A stretch of 64,000 nucleotides of DNA, taken from assembly GCF_029873635.1 (NCBI RefSeq), contig NC_080424.1:1005001-1069000 (forward strand), written 5' to 3'. Origin of the DNA: Malania oleifera (taxonomy: Eukaryota; Streptophyta; Magnoliopsida; Santalales; Ximeniaceae). Both the position numbers and the translations under genes were made by a program. Of this stretch, positions 58,501 through 63,774 are shown one piece after another (position 1 is the stretch's first letter; the number at the start of each line of letters is the position of its first letter). Below the pieces are notes generated by a model that made no database searches, had not been told where the DNA came from, and saw only the letters and a list, made by a program, of their open reading frames with translations.

Positions 58501-60197
58501 TCAATTAGATGTGAAGAATGCCTTCTTGCATGCTAATCTTGAGGAGGAGGTCAATATGGAGCAACCACCTAGGTTTGTTGCTAAGACAAAGTCAAGCTTA
58601 GTGTGTCAACTCAAGAAGGCACTATATGGTTCAAAACAGTCTCTCAAAGCATGATTTGGTCGATTTAGTGCTATAGTACTTGAGTTTGGCCTTCGATGGT
58701 GTGCATTGGATCACCTCTATGTTTTATCATCATGCTTCATCGGGTAGGATTCTTTTTAGTGTATGTGGATGATATTGTAATTACAAGTGATGATGATCAA
58801 GGTATTCAGAGCATAAACATTTTCTACAGATTAAATTTCAAACCAAAGATTAGGAACCATTGAAATACTTCTTGGGTATAGAAGTATCTAGATCTTGTAT
58901 AGGAATTGTTTTGTCATAAAGGAAGTGCGTTCTTGATTGTTCAATGAGACTAGGTTGTTGGGATCCAAACCAGTTGATACACCCATGTATCCTAACAGCA
59001 AGTTAGTGTCAGATATGGGCGATTTGTTACCTAATCCTAGACAATATCGGAGACTTTCTGGAAAATTGACTTATCTCACATTCACTCAACCAGACATATC
59101 TTTCGTAACAAGTGTTGTGAGTCAATTCCAAGATTCTTTAAGGACAAGTCATTGGGATGTAGTAATTCGCATCTTGAGATATCTCAAAGGTGCAATTAGG
59201 AGAGATCTCTTATATTAATATCAGGGTTACACTTATATTCAAGGATATACAGATGCAGATTGGGCCAAGTCGCCTTCTGACTGAAGATTCACAACCAAGT
59301 ACTATATCTTGATTGGTGGTAGTTTGGTTTTTGGAAGAATAAGAAACAAACTGTGGTGGCCAGGACAAGTGTTGAATTAGAGTATTAAGGCTATGGCTCA
59401 CACAACCTGTGAACCTGTTTGTTAAGTACAATATGTGGCTTGCTTATTTGTTTACCAAAGCTTTGGGGGGTGCTCATGTTAGACTTATTTGTAACAATCT
59501 AGGAGCATACAATATCTATGCTCCAGCTTGAAAAGAGTGTTGATGGTTATTTTAGTCTTTTAGCATTATTAATTTTGTTAGCGTTATGTTAATTAGTGAG
59601 AATCAGTATGGGTATTGTGGTCATTAGAATGTATTCGATATATATTATAAATAGAGGGAGAGACCTATCTTTGAGTTAGGTCATTCATTTATTCAAAAAA
59701 CTCAACAAAATATATTGTAACAAAATTTTTATTAAAAAAATAAAATCTGAGGGATTTCGGGAATCAACTATCTTGTATGAAATGTAGGCACCATTTTGAG
59801 ACTAAGGCTTTTTTTTTTTTTCCCAATACATATGAATATGATTTCAATGCAAACTGATTCATGGCTTCAAACCTAATGCTTATAGAATGAGGGCAATTTT
59901 CTACAACAAGAAACAAGAAATATCCAAAAAATAACTATAATGTAATTATGTCAAAGACATTAATACATAAATAAACTGACAGGTCACAAATTTAATAAAA
60001 AAATTAACTAATCAATATCAACCAGGAAACTTTTGCTCAATCTAGTAAAAAACCTTCGAAACTGCTCTCTGTCTAAGTCTTTCCAACTCAGGCTGAACAT
60101 CTTTCAGAGCTTTTGACATCTTAACCATTGAATCCAGTTCAACGAACTTCAGCTTCTTACTTAAAATCTCAAGAGTTCTAATATATTCATCATTGAC
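16244..60197 (-). CDS. VPS52: VPS52 / POK, GARP-EARP tethering complex subunit (3' part of gene, 13 exons)
   Basis: Thirteen - strand exons join with consistent phases and GT-AG sites: 60197-60054, 53764-53673, 51726-51643, 44206-44024, 20667-20552, 20424-20366, 19922-19822, 19250-19200, 18123-17944, 17834-17700, 17398-17324, 16687-16630, 16548-16244. They encode the last ~526 residues of VPS52 (plant family about 700), ending RKYSRTF. VPS52 is a core subunit of GARP and EARP, which tether endosome-derived vesicles at the trans-Golgi network and recycling endosomes. The Arabidopsis orthologue POK is needed for pollen tube growth. The first ~180 residues lie beyond base 64000. The longest intron is 23.4 kb. 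Exon 51643-51726 carries two extra bases and shifts the frame (see its entry). All other exons look intact, which favours an active gene with a sequence error or a very recent lesion. Confidence 0.95.
16630..16687 (-). CDS. VPS52: VPS52 exon W12
   Basis: 58 nt. Acceptor CCATGCAG, donor GAGCCT|GTGAGT. It encodes [19 protein letters not shown]. The final T joins CT of the last exon as serine. Confidence 0.95.
17324..17398 (-). CDS. VPS52: VPS52 exon W11
   Basis: 75 nt, 25 codons. Acceptor GATTTTCAG, donor TTTGTG|GTAAGT. It encodes [20 protein letters not shown] then TAIFV. Confidence 0.95.
17700..17834 (-). CDS. VPS52: VPS52 exon W10
   Basis: 135 nt, 45 codons. Acceptor ATTTGCAG, donor TTGAAG|GTAAGC. 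It encodes [20 protein letters not shown] through [14 protein letters not shown]. Confidence 0.96.
17944..18123 (-). CDS. VPS52: VPS52 exon W9
   Basis: 180 nt, 60 codons. Acceptor CTAAGCAG, donor GGTCAG|GTAAGA. It encodes [20 protein letters not shown], then [20 protein letters not shown] and [12 protein letters not shown], the conserved C-terminal helical bundle of VPS52. Confidence 0.96.
19200..19250 (-). CDS. VPS52: VPS52 exon W8
   Basis: A 51-nt micro-exon, too short to stand out as an open frame. Acceptor CTTTCAG, donor GACAAG|GTTTGT. It encodes [17 protein letters not shown], in phase 0 with both neighbours. Confidence 0.93.
19682..19727. repeat. Homopolymer T / C / G runs
   Basis: A poly-T run is followed by GGGGAAAAGGG, six C and about seventeen G, in a VPS52 intron. 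Such runs are prone to slippage and base-calling errors. Confidence 0.9.
19822..19922 (-). CDS. VPS52: VPS52 exon W7
   Basis: 101 nt. Acceptor AATCCTCAG, donor CACCAG|GTGAAG. It encodes [20 protein letters not shown] and [13 protein letters not shown]. Confidence 0.95.
20056..20154. repeat. Short inverted-repeat element (MITE-like hairpin)
   Basis: Left arm GGCTTGGATTTGGATTTGG (20056 on) pairs with CCAAATCCAATCCAAGGTC (to 20154) as an imperfect inverted repeat of about 27 bp around a 45-bp AT-rich loop. No target-site duplication is clear. Confidence 0.6.
20366..20424 (-). CDS. VPS52: VPS52 exon W6
   Basis: 59 nt. Acceptor CCTTCAG, donor TTGCAG|GTAATT. It encodes [19 protein letters not shown]. 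The last G joins GT of the next exon as glycine. Confidence 0.95.
20552..20667 (-). CDS. VPS52: VPS52 exon W5
   Basis: 116 nt: 38 codons plus GA. Acceptor ACTTCAG, donor TCCGA|GTATCC. It encodes [20 protein letters not shown] and [18 protein letters not shown]. The split codon GA|G gives glutamate with the next exon. Confidence 0.95.
20668..22000. other. VPS52 giant intron, 5' genic side: no gene recognised
   Basis: AT-rich non-coding sequence on the low-coordinate flank of the 23.4-kb intron. A-rich runs near 20753 and 21710-21780. No recognisable transposon protein. Confidence 0.6.
22006..23772. mobile_element. Solo LTR, 1.77 kb (Ty1/copia SIRE/Maximus-like)
   Basis: It begins TGTTGGCCTCACATGG and ends CCCCCCTCTTGGGACTACAC then CTTAGTTTCA, endings typical of large SIRE/Maximus-type copia LTRs. 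It is flanked by the perfect 5-bp duplication GATAC (22001-22005 and 23773-23777). No primer site or internal region follows, so it is a recombination-derived solo LTR. Inside, CAGGCGCCTGACC occurs twice (near 22524 and 22597), centred on the palindrome GGCGCC. Confidence 0.88.
23778..24842. other. Intron sequence, no gene recognised
   Basis: Very AT-rich sequence with many A-runs. No transposon protein or boundary seen. Confidence 0.6.
24843..25150 (+). repeat. LTR fragment of the non-autonomous gypsy-derived family
   Basis: It starts TGATGTAGGACAAGAAAC and follows the LTR at 4655-5053 (TAGTTTATTATGT, TTTGTAATATTTGTGTA, CTTATAAATAGA, GAAAGCCATGTTGTA). It breaks off near 25150, where the L1 begins. 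No internal region or partner LTR is next to it. Confidence 0.8.
25990..26818. mobile_element. Non-autonomous hAT-like DNA transposon, 829 bp
   Basis: It has perfect 12-bp terminal inverted repeats TAGGGGTGTTCA / TGAACACCCCTA. The flanks are 8-bp duplications with one mismatch, CTGAGATG (25982-25989) and CTAAGATG (26819-26826). It is AT-rich inside with no transposase and is inserted in the L1 C-terminal coding region. Confidence 0.85.
27374..27824. mobile_element. AT-rich inverted-repeat element, hAT-like
   Basis: The right end GAATGTTCACCCCTAT resembles the termini of the 829-bp element. The left end (CAGAACATAATTAGTC) is a poor inverted match. The interior is full of AATTAACC / GGTTAATT motifs. 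It interrupts L1 RT text, and the L1 flanks carry a short, imperfect duplication around CCTATC. Boundaries are approximate. Confidence 0.6.
31341..31860 (-). repeat. 3' LTR of chromovirus
   Basis: 520 bp, reading TGTCACGGTCC at the low end and GCTCGTCACA at the high end. It differs from the 5' LTR mainly by C/T and G/A transitions and a few small indels. Confidence 0.95.
31872..33233 (-). pseudogene. Chromovirus integrase with C-terminal chromodomain
   Basis: 33233-32277 (318 codons open) holds the HHCC zinc-binding part ([20 protein letters not shown]) and the catalytic D, D, E residues in [21 protein letters not shown] and [12 protein letters not shown]. After a stop, 32228-31872 continues with the GPY/F-type region ([15 protein letters not shown]) and a chromodomain ([30 protein letters not shown]). 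The chromodomain identifies the chromovirus group, whose integrases read histone marks to choose heterochromatic targets. Confidence 0.94.
33586..34977 (-). pseudogene. Chromovirus reverse transcriptase and RNase H
   Basis: 463 codons open. RT begins with [20 protein letters not shown], has [24 protein letters not shown] and the catalytic VVYLDDI (~34180), then [14 protein letters not shown]. The connection and RNase H follow ([40 protein letters not shown]). A stop just after HCLRV and a frame change break RNase H. The rest of it continues at 33593-33357 in another frame. Confidence 0.93.
35109..35345 (-). pseudogene. Chromovirus aspartic protease
   Basis: 78 codons open. Contains [11 protein letters not shown], the retropepsin active-site DTG, preceded by [21 protein letters not shown] stop follows at 35109-35111. 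It would cleave the polyprotein. Confidence 0.85.
35345..36342 (-). pseudogene. Chromovirus gag
   Basis: Opens near 36336 ([18 protein letters not shown]), with an in-frame stop at ~36160. A long stretch follows at 36152-35421 with [34 protein letters not shown] and [12 protein letters not shown], the capsid (retrotrans_gag) region. It ends in a CCHC zinc knuckle near 35425 that holds a stop codon right after the second cysteine (CYLC, stop, GPHRVFKC). The gene would make the capsid and nucleocapsid of the element. Confidence 0.88.
36419..36936 (-). repeat. 5' LTR of chromovirus
   Basis: 518 bp, partner of 31341-31860 (TGTCACAGTCC to GCTCGTGACA). The primer-binding site lies one base inside it on the - strand. 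Confidence 0.95.
36937..37480 (-). mobile_element. Probable 5' end of the interrupted L1
   Basis: Purine-rich + strand (pyrimidine-rich on the - strand) sequence continues the interrupted L1 on the far side of the chromovirus. It has no recognisable domain and its right limit is approximate. Confidence 0.45.
37480..38799 (+). mobile_element. Non-autonomous gypsy-derived LTR element, copy 2 (3' part)
   Basis: The interior (37630-38350) matches that of copy 1 (6120-6780) and carries the same aspartic-protease-region scrap in better shape: [20 protein letters not shown], then [11 protein letters not shown] and [20 protein letters not shown] at ~37810-38062. The 3' LTR begins at 38415 after a GGGGGAGATT polypurine tract. 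The 5' LTR is missing. Confidence 0.8.
38415..38799 (+). repeat. 3' LTR of non-autonomous element, copy 2
   Basis: It begins TGATATATAATACAG and follows the family LTR (TAGTTTATTATGTG, TTATAAATAGTGTGTGAAAG, GTTGCAGATCCTTGATG). Confidence 0.8.
39290..39780 (+). pseudogene. Ty1/copia RT fragment
   Basis: Broken copia RT text: [18 protein letters not shown], then [15 protein letters not shown] and [20 protein letters not shown] in shifting frames. It ends near 39770. No LTR is seen beside it. Confidence 0.8.
39966..40330 (-). mobile_element. L1-type LINE 3' end
   Basis: On the - strand, ORF2 C-terminal text ([27 protein letters not shown]) runs at 40262-40038 into a short A-rich 3' end near 39966 (TTTTTTGATAG on the + strand). 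Confidence 0.75.
40470..43650 (+). mobile_element. L1-type LINE ORF2, 5'-truncated
   Basis: Late endonuclease text lies at 40740-41060 ([31 protein letters not shown]). The RT is at 41570-42240 ([54 protein letters not shown]). The catalytic FADD is read here as FANN. A zf-RVT region is at 42800-43500 ([41 protein letters not shown]). The 3' end is at the T-rich stretch ~43630-43670. Multiple stops make it dead. Confidence 0.88.
43651..44023. other. VPS52 intron, no gene recognised
   Basis: AT-rich intron sequence with poly-A at 43739-43753 and 43947-43958, just before the donor of exon W4. Confidence 0.6.
44024..44206 (-). CDS. VPS52: VPS52 exon W4
   Basis: 183 nt, 61 codons, phase 0 both sides. 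Acceptor TTTTGCAG, donor TTAAAG|GTTTTT. It encodes [20 protein letters not shown], then [14 protein letters not shown] and [20 protein letters not shown], among the most conserved text of the plant protein. The following intron is 23.4 kb. Confidence 0.96.
44538..45165. mobile_element. hAT-type MITE family A, copy 1 (628 bp)
   Basis: Terminal inverted repeats CAAGGTCTTAAATTT and AAATTTAAGACCTCG. Perfect 8-bp target-site duplication CTTGGCAT (44530-44537 and 45166-45173). The ends are packed with GAAATTT / AAATTTC motifs, and the middle is AT-rich without coding capacity. It shares termini and motif content with 61803-62490. Confidence 0.92.
45576..45620. repeat. (AAT)n-(AAAT)n microsatellite
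   Basis: AAT repeats pass directly into AAAT repeats. Confidence 0.95.
45715..46240 (+). repeat. Tandem repeat pair upstream of LINE ORF1 (two ~260-bp units)
   Basis: Unit 1 (45715-~45985) and unit 2 (~45986-46240) share, in order, CTTCTCTCTTTCC-like text, ACAGCAGAAGATGAAA-like text, CTAGATTGAAG, ATTGGACAA, TTGGGTGAGATTT / TAGGTGAGATTTT, CAGTTGCT, AAATGGTTTTC and ATGGGTTGTTGATC. They sit just ahead of the LINE-like ORF1 region and could be promoter monomers in its 5' UTR. Confidence 0.7.
46241..48130 (+). mobile_element. LINE remnant, ORF1-type region (L1-like), + strand copy
   Basis: Degenerate ORF1-like text with many stops. There is a cysteine-rich scrap near 47080 ([16 protein letters not shown], zinc-knuckle-like) and the block at 47775-48005 ([20 protein letters not shown], then [17 protein letters not shown]) shared with 1736-2009 on the - strand. 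T-rich sequence and TTCTTGTTATATTCG near 48125 end it. No reverse transcriptase is left. Confidence 0.5.
48131..49059. other. VPS52 intron, no gene recognised
   Basis: Non-coding. Short open frames here resemble nothing I know. Confidence 0.55.
49060..50130 (-). mobile_element. L1-type LINE RT fragment
   Basis: On the - strand, RT pieces in broken frames: LKVNLSKS-like text around 49490-49540, the FADD box altered to FADY at ~49590, and the region upstream of it to ~50110. CATGAAGCAAACTG at 49167 matches the L1 at 27207. A G-run of 15 (49815-49829) lies inside. Confidence 0.7.
50740..51000 (+). mobile_element. L1-type LINE 3' end
   Basis: C-terminal L1 text in broken frames ([19 protein letters not shown]), then TATAATTCTTTATAAATAAA and an A-rich tail, as in plant L1 3' ends. 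Confidence 0.65.
51001..51642. other. VPS52 intron, no gene recognised
   Basis: T-rich tract at 51035-51067; otherwise featureless intron up to exon W3. Confidence 0.55.
51643..51726 (-). CDS. VPS52: VPS52 exon W3, carries a 2-bp insertion (frameshift)
   Basis: Acceptor CCTGTAG, donor AACAAG|GTGAATT. From the 3' end the exon reads [20 protein letters not shown] then DTMNK, in phase 0 with the next exon. At its 5' end the sequence is GTATGTGTGATATC. Coming from exon W2 in phase, this reads R-Y-V then TGA. One TG fewer (82 nt instead of 84) would be in frame and would match the family wording. No alternative AG acceptor nearby restores the frame. Confidence 0.9.
51727..52929. other. VPS52 intron with poly-A tracts
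   Basis: A 23-base A-run at ~51765-51787 and another at ~52764-52780. No protein text recognised before the L1 scrap that begins near 52930. Confidence 0.55.
52930..53340 (-). mobile_element. L1-type LINE RT scrap
   Basis: The - strand at ~53150-53220 reads [17 protein letters not shown], an L1 RT active-site block with FADD changed to FADH. Flanking text is too decayed to place. It sits in the intron between VPS52 exons W2 and W3. Confidence 0.75.
53673..53764 (-). CDS. VPS52: VPS52 exon W2
   Basis: 92 nt: 30 codons plus AG. Acceptor TTTTTTTAG, donor TACAG|GTGAATC. It encodes [20 protein letters not shown] and [10 protein letters not shown]. The two bases left over (AG) need a single base G in the next exon to give arginine. 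Confidence 0.95.
53765..54793. other. VPS52 intron, no gene recognised
   Basis: Includes a GT-rich stretch at ~54080-54250 (TGTTTGGTTCC, CATGTTTGGGG, TTCCCAACATG) that looks like a short inserted element, but I cannot define its ends. Confidence 0.5.
54799..54968 (+). repeat. 5' LTR of complete copia element
   Basis: 170 bp, TGTTAACGGTTATT to TCTCAACA, with CTATAAATAGAGGGAGAG (the likely TATA region). Confidence 0.95.
56633..57073 (+). pseudogene. copia protease and start of integrase, open for 146 codons
   Basis: The longest open stretch of the complete copia element. It begins with the protease active-site block [10 protein letters not shown] (family form DSGATDH) and runs through the [20 protein letters not shown] block to the pre-integrase region ([16 protein letters not shown]). 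It ends before the zinc-binding part of integrase. Confidence 0.85.
59538..59707 (+). repeat. 3' LTR of complete copia element
   Basis: 170 bp, TGTTGATGGTTATTTTAG to CTCAACA, following the purine-rich CTTGAAAAGAG tract. Confidence 0.95.
59713..60053. other. VPS52 intron, no gene recognised
   Basis: AT-rich intron sequence with a T-run at 59809-59822, up to the donor of exon W1. Confidence 0.6.
60054..60197 (-). CDS. VPS52: VPS52 exon W1 (first in window)
   Basis: 144 nt, phase 0 at both ends. Acceptor CTTCAG, donor AAG|GTTTTTTA. It encodes 48 residues starting [20 protein letters not shown] and ending [11 protein letters not shown]. The region is helical and belongs to the VPS52 N-terminal/core coiled part. 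Confidence 0.95.
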
Positions 60198-60839
60198 CTG
60201 AAGAAGGAATCCACCACTAGAGTTTTAGTCCATAAGAACTCAAAAATTCAACAGTCAAAGCACTACTAAAGGCAAAGCAACATGTAGATCACACCAAATA
60301 TTAACAGCAAGCAGATATGGCCAAATCAACTACAACTGGACATGTAAATCAAATCTATTTGTGTGTGTGCGTGTGTATTAAATAAAGATATGAGGGTTCA
60401 AATAATGCAACGGAAAACTACTATACATCACTATTTATGGGGCCCGAAAAATGTCAATACTCTTCAAATTGCTTATACAAAAGAATTCTTACATGGGCCT
60501 ACCCCAAGCACAGCATATTTGTCAAAAAACATCCCTACATTTTGAACATGTCCAACCAAAATACATATATAAAGGCCTACTATAGCAATTGTGCTATTAC
60601 AACTTCTTATAAAATAAATTTGTATACTACATGAAAGGGTATCTTCCTAGAACCACAGTTAGGCTAAATGCATGTAACACCTAGTGCACAAGGCTGCCAC
60701 ACCATTTGGGGTCTGGAAACTTCACCAATGAAGTATCAATCATAGGCCACAAGGGAAGAACACAATTATGAAAAAAAAAAAAATCAGTCCAGAGATTTAG
60801 TCACAAATTTTACAACTTGCAGCCCCAATTTCAAACTAA
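60198..60839. other. VPS52 upstream intron, no gene recognised
   Basis: AT-rich. A GTGTGTGTGCGTGTGTAT stretch lies at 60361. No further VPS52 exon found; the intron must continue past base 64000. Confidence 0.6.
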
Positions 60840-60935
60840 CAATAGCAACAAAAACAACAAAAATAAATAAATAAATCATTAAAAGCCTTATGCTCCACTA
60901 GGGGGGGTTAGCTATATGAATCCTTTTCCATCAAA
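60840..60935 (-). mobile_element. RTE LINE 3'-end scrap
   Basis: The + strand AACAACAAAAATAAATAAAT then GCCTTATGCTCCACTAGGGG is the reverse complement of the CCTAGTGG...AAGGC 3' end seen at 13738-13783. Next to it begins an L1 tail. Confidence 0.65.
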
Positions 60936-61250
60936 TTTTTTTTTTTATAATAAAAGAAGAATTCATTAATAGAATAAGAATATACAGCTAGGAGAATAGG
61001 ACATCTCCTTAACAAAGTCTGGAAAATCTAGATAAACACGAGCAGCCTACGAACTAAAGAACAAAAGAGAAAAAGCCATCACGAACTAACACTAACACAA
61101 CGTCAATCGCACTGAATATCAGAAAAGCTCAACCCCTTGAAATTCCCTTGTCCCACGCACCAAAGAGGAGCCAAATAATGTATCTTCTCCCAAACCACGC
61201 TCCATCCAACAATTTACAAGACCATGGGTAATTTCCTCCTACATATTAAG
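60936..61250 (-). mobile_element. L1-type LINE 3' end
   Basis: It begins at a poly-T (60936-60947, TTTTATAATAAAAGAAG) and holds decayed C-terminal L1 text on the - strand, similar in layout to 39966-40330. Confidence 0.6.
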
Positions 61251-62830
61251 GGTGCTATTAAATTCTTACCCGCTATCTCATTTCAAGTTATTTTAGGCCT
61301 ACGCCTGTCCCTTCTACATAACTAGCTCACTCCTCCAACAACAAGAAGTCAAGTCTTAAGTCCTACTAGGTGAGTTTGGCTACATGAATCTTTTTCTGCC
61401 AATTCACATGATTGAATTTTCCTCAATTAGCTTATGAGTTATTAAATCCTTCCTCACTATCTCATTTCATGTTATTTTAGGTCTACCCTTACCCCTCTCA
61501 ATACCAATAACAATAACTAACTCACTCCTCATTGGTGAACTAGGCCTATGTTTCAAATGCCCAAACCACCTAAGTTGTGACCCCCACCCCCCCCCCCCCC
61601 CAAAAAAAAAATGCTTATCTTCTACCAATGCTATGGCCAACTTATTTCCAATATGTTCATTACTTAATTTATCCTTTAATGTTATACCACTCATCTACAT
61701 TAACATTCACATTTCAACAACTTTTACTTTTTGGATATGTTGTTTCTTAATCGCCCAACATTCTAATCTATAGAGCTTTAAGTTTAAGGGTATTCTACAA
61801 ACCATGGTCTTAAATTTCCACGAAATTGTCGAAATTTCCGATTTCCGTCACCCTCAAAATCAAAATGGCAGTCGATTTCCGTCTTGCATAATTTCTGTCG
61901 AAATCTCAACAAATCATCCGAAATTTATCGAAACCTCGAAATTTTAGCGAAATTTGTCGAAATTTTAACCATACAATGAAATTTCATCAAAATTCAAACG
62001 AGAGATTCAAGATTGAAGTGAAATTTCTCTTTTAATTTATTTTATTGAAACAAAAGGTTACCACAAGTGCTTTTGAAATTATATGAAAAAATAAACTTAT
62101 AGTAATATTTTATTTAACCATTCATGTCTAAATTATCAATATTTGTATAATAAATAATATTTAAATGAATTATGAATTTCATTTGCATTAACTGAATCTT
62201 TTTAATGTACATTATCTTACAAACATATTTGATACACATACTATTTTACAACTTTTTCACCCTATACAAAACATAGATGTATTTAATTTGTAATATATTA
62301 GTCTTAAAACTTATATTATTATATTTGTTAACCATTTCTAAAGTTTCACAAAGAATTCTATGCTTTACTACTTGTTTCCGTTATTTTTTCAAATCGAAAT
62401 CGAAATTGACATTGAAATCAAAATTTCTGTCGAAATTTTCGTTCTTTTGGAGCTTCGAAATTTGAGTCGAAATCAAAATTTAAGACCTTGCTACAAACAC
62501 ACAACACACCCAAAACACTCCTCTATTTTATGCAATCTGCTTTAACTCAATATATTACATCCTCCTCAACTTCTCCTTCTGCTTGCATAATAATAGATCC
62601 AAGGTATCAAAATCTTACTAGTGCCATTAATTTCTTGATTATCAAGTTTAAGATAACTAAAATTTACATTTCATATATTCTGTCTAATTTTTACTTATCC
62701 TAAAATCTTTAGACTCTAAAGTTGTTCTTCGTAATTCTAGCTTAGATTTTGCTCCACGCCTCCACTCCTACTTTCATCAATCAAAACAACATCATCTGCA
62801 AACAACATGCACCATGGGATCACATTTTGG
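61251..62830 (-). mobile_element. RTE LINE, 3' portion (two overlapping remnants), split by a MITE
   Basis: - strand text at 61467-61694 (LRWFGHLKHRPSSPM, ERGKGRPKIT) and 61720-61790 (LYRLECWAIKK-like) is the RTE C-terminus. CCTAGTAGGACTTAAGACTT on the - strand near 61350-61370 is the 3' terminus. A shorter duplicate of the GRPK-region (61256-61345) lies beyond that terminus, so two remnants abut. The RT active site occurs at ~62785-62820 (WCMLFADDVVLIDE). The MITE at 61803-62490 interrupts it. Confidence 0.85.
61803..62490. mobile_element. hAT-type MITE family A, copy 2 (688 bp)
   Basis: Terminal inverted repeats CATGGTCTTAAATTT and AAATTTAAGACCTTG. Perfect 8-bp duplication CTACAAAC (61795-61802 and 62491-62498). 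Same termini and GTCGAAATTT-rich ends as copy 1 (44538-45165). Removing it and one copy of the duplication leaves continuous RTE sequence, which confirms the boundaries. Confidence 0.93.
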
Positions 62831-63450
62831 ATAATTCCTAGCGACTTCCTCAATAATCAAAGTGAGATGATAATAGCCCCACACACTTAAGAAATCCGCC
62901 ACTAATCTTTTGCAAAAATGTCCAAGCAAACAAAAAGAGTAATCGACCCAAGAAAGATGCCCACCCTTACATCACATCCACCATCCCAAGCTCCAGTACG
63001 AGAAGAAGGAAGACACTCAAAGTCCTTAAACTGCACATCTCAAATGCTCTCCTAAAAAGACTCCTGTCGGCTGACAGATGTTTTGTTTCCTCAACAAAAC
63101 TATATCAGGTGAAGCACACACAATATTATCATGGACAGCCCTGCATTCATTCACATCCCCAAGACCCCTTTTCCAACTATGAATCCCCATTTAAAAACTA
63201 CAGTAGTCTCTTTTCCCCGGCCCTTCTTACCCTCATAATTAATAGATGAATTAAATCTTTGAAATCCCCTTTAAACTTTTTTTGTTTTCCTATCATATGG
63301 CTTGGCTAAGACCTGCACACTTAACTCTTGACCAAAAACATCAAGTGATCTTAACCCCATACCCTCAAAGAGTTCTAGAGGTTCTCAATTGTCCCTCTCA
63401 ACCTCTATGGCAAGAAATTGAATCAAATGCAACGTTAGCCTGCAATGGAA
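62831..63450. other. No gene recognised
   Basis: Non-coding intron-like sequence; no VPS52 exon and no clear transposon protein. Confidence 0.55.
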
Positions 63451-63774
63451 GAGATAAAATTCAATTTCCAACCAGAGTTATCACAAATATTCCAATAAAA
63501 TCCAGAACCAGGTAAAGAATCCTTACTAAATGATCTTAAATGGGTGAAAAAAAAAAAAAAAGTGTGGGCATAGTAGATAGTACAGGAATCAAGGCTTAAT
63601 CTTCCTCTGCAAGAGATAAAATGCATTTTCCAACCAGAGTTATCACAAATATTCCAAGAAAGGTAAAGAAACCTTACTAAATGATCTAATATGGAAAATA
63701 AATAAATAATTAAATAAGTGGGCAAAGTAGATAGTGCAGGAATCAAAGCTGAATCTTCCTCTGCAAGTGAGACC
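63451..63774. repeat. Tandem duplication, two 162-bp units
   Basis: GAGATAAAAT(T/G)CA(A/T)TTTCC at 63451 recurs at 63613. The units share CCAACCAGAGTTATCACAAA, TATTCCAA, CCTTACTAAATGATCT, AGTAGATAGT.CAGGAATCAA and TCTTCCTCTGCAAG. A third start appears at ~63763. Unit 1 carries an A-run of 15 and unit 2 an AAAT repeat at the same place. Confidence 0.9.

Larger units (their letters stand above)
54799..59707 (+). mobile_element. Ty1/copia retrotransposon, complete structure, inactive (4.9 kb)
   Basis: LTRs 54799-54968 and 59538-59707. Perfect 5-bp duplication AAATA (54794-54798 and 59708-59712). Primer site TGGTATCAGAGC at 54969. Between them lie decayed gag (55900-56600) with a zinc knuckle ([20 protein letters not shown]; the second cysteine is replaced by phenylalanine), protease with active site [10 protein letters not shown] (56632 on), integrase (56900-57560), RT (58230-58930, [12 protein letters not shown] in one frame) and RNase H (58930-59470, [12 protein letters not shown]). 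Stops and frame changes occur in every domain. It is inserted in the 6.3-kb VPS52 intron, same family as 3889-10131. Confidence 0.95.
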
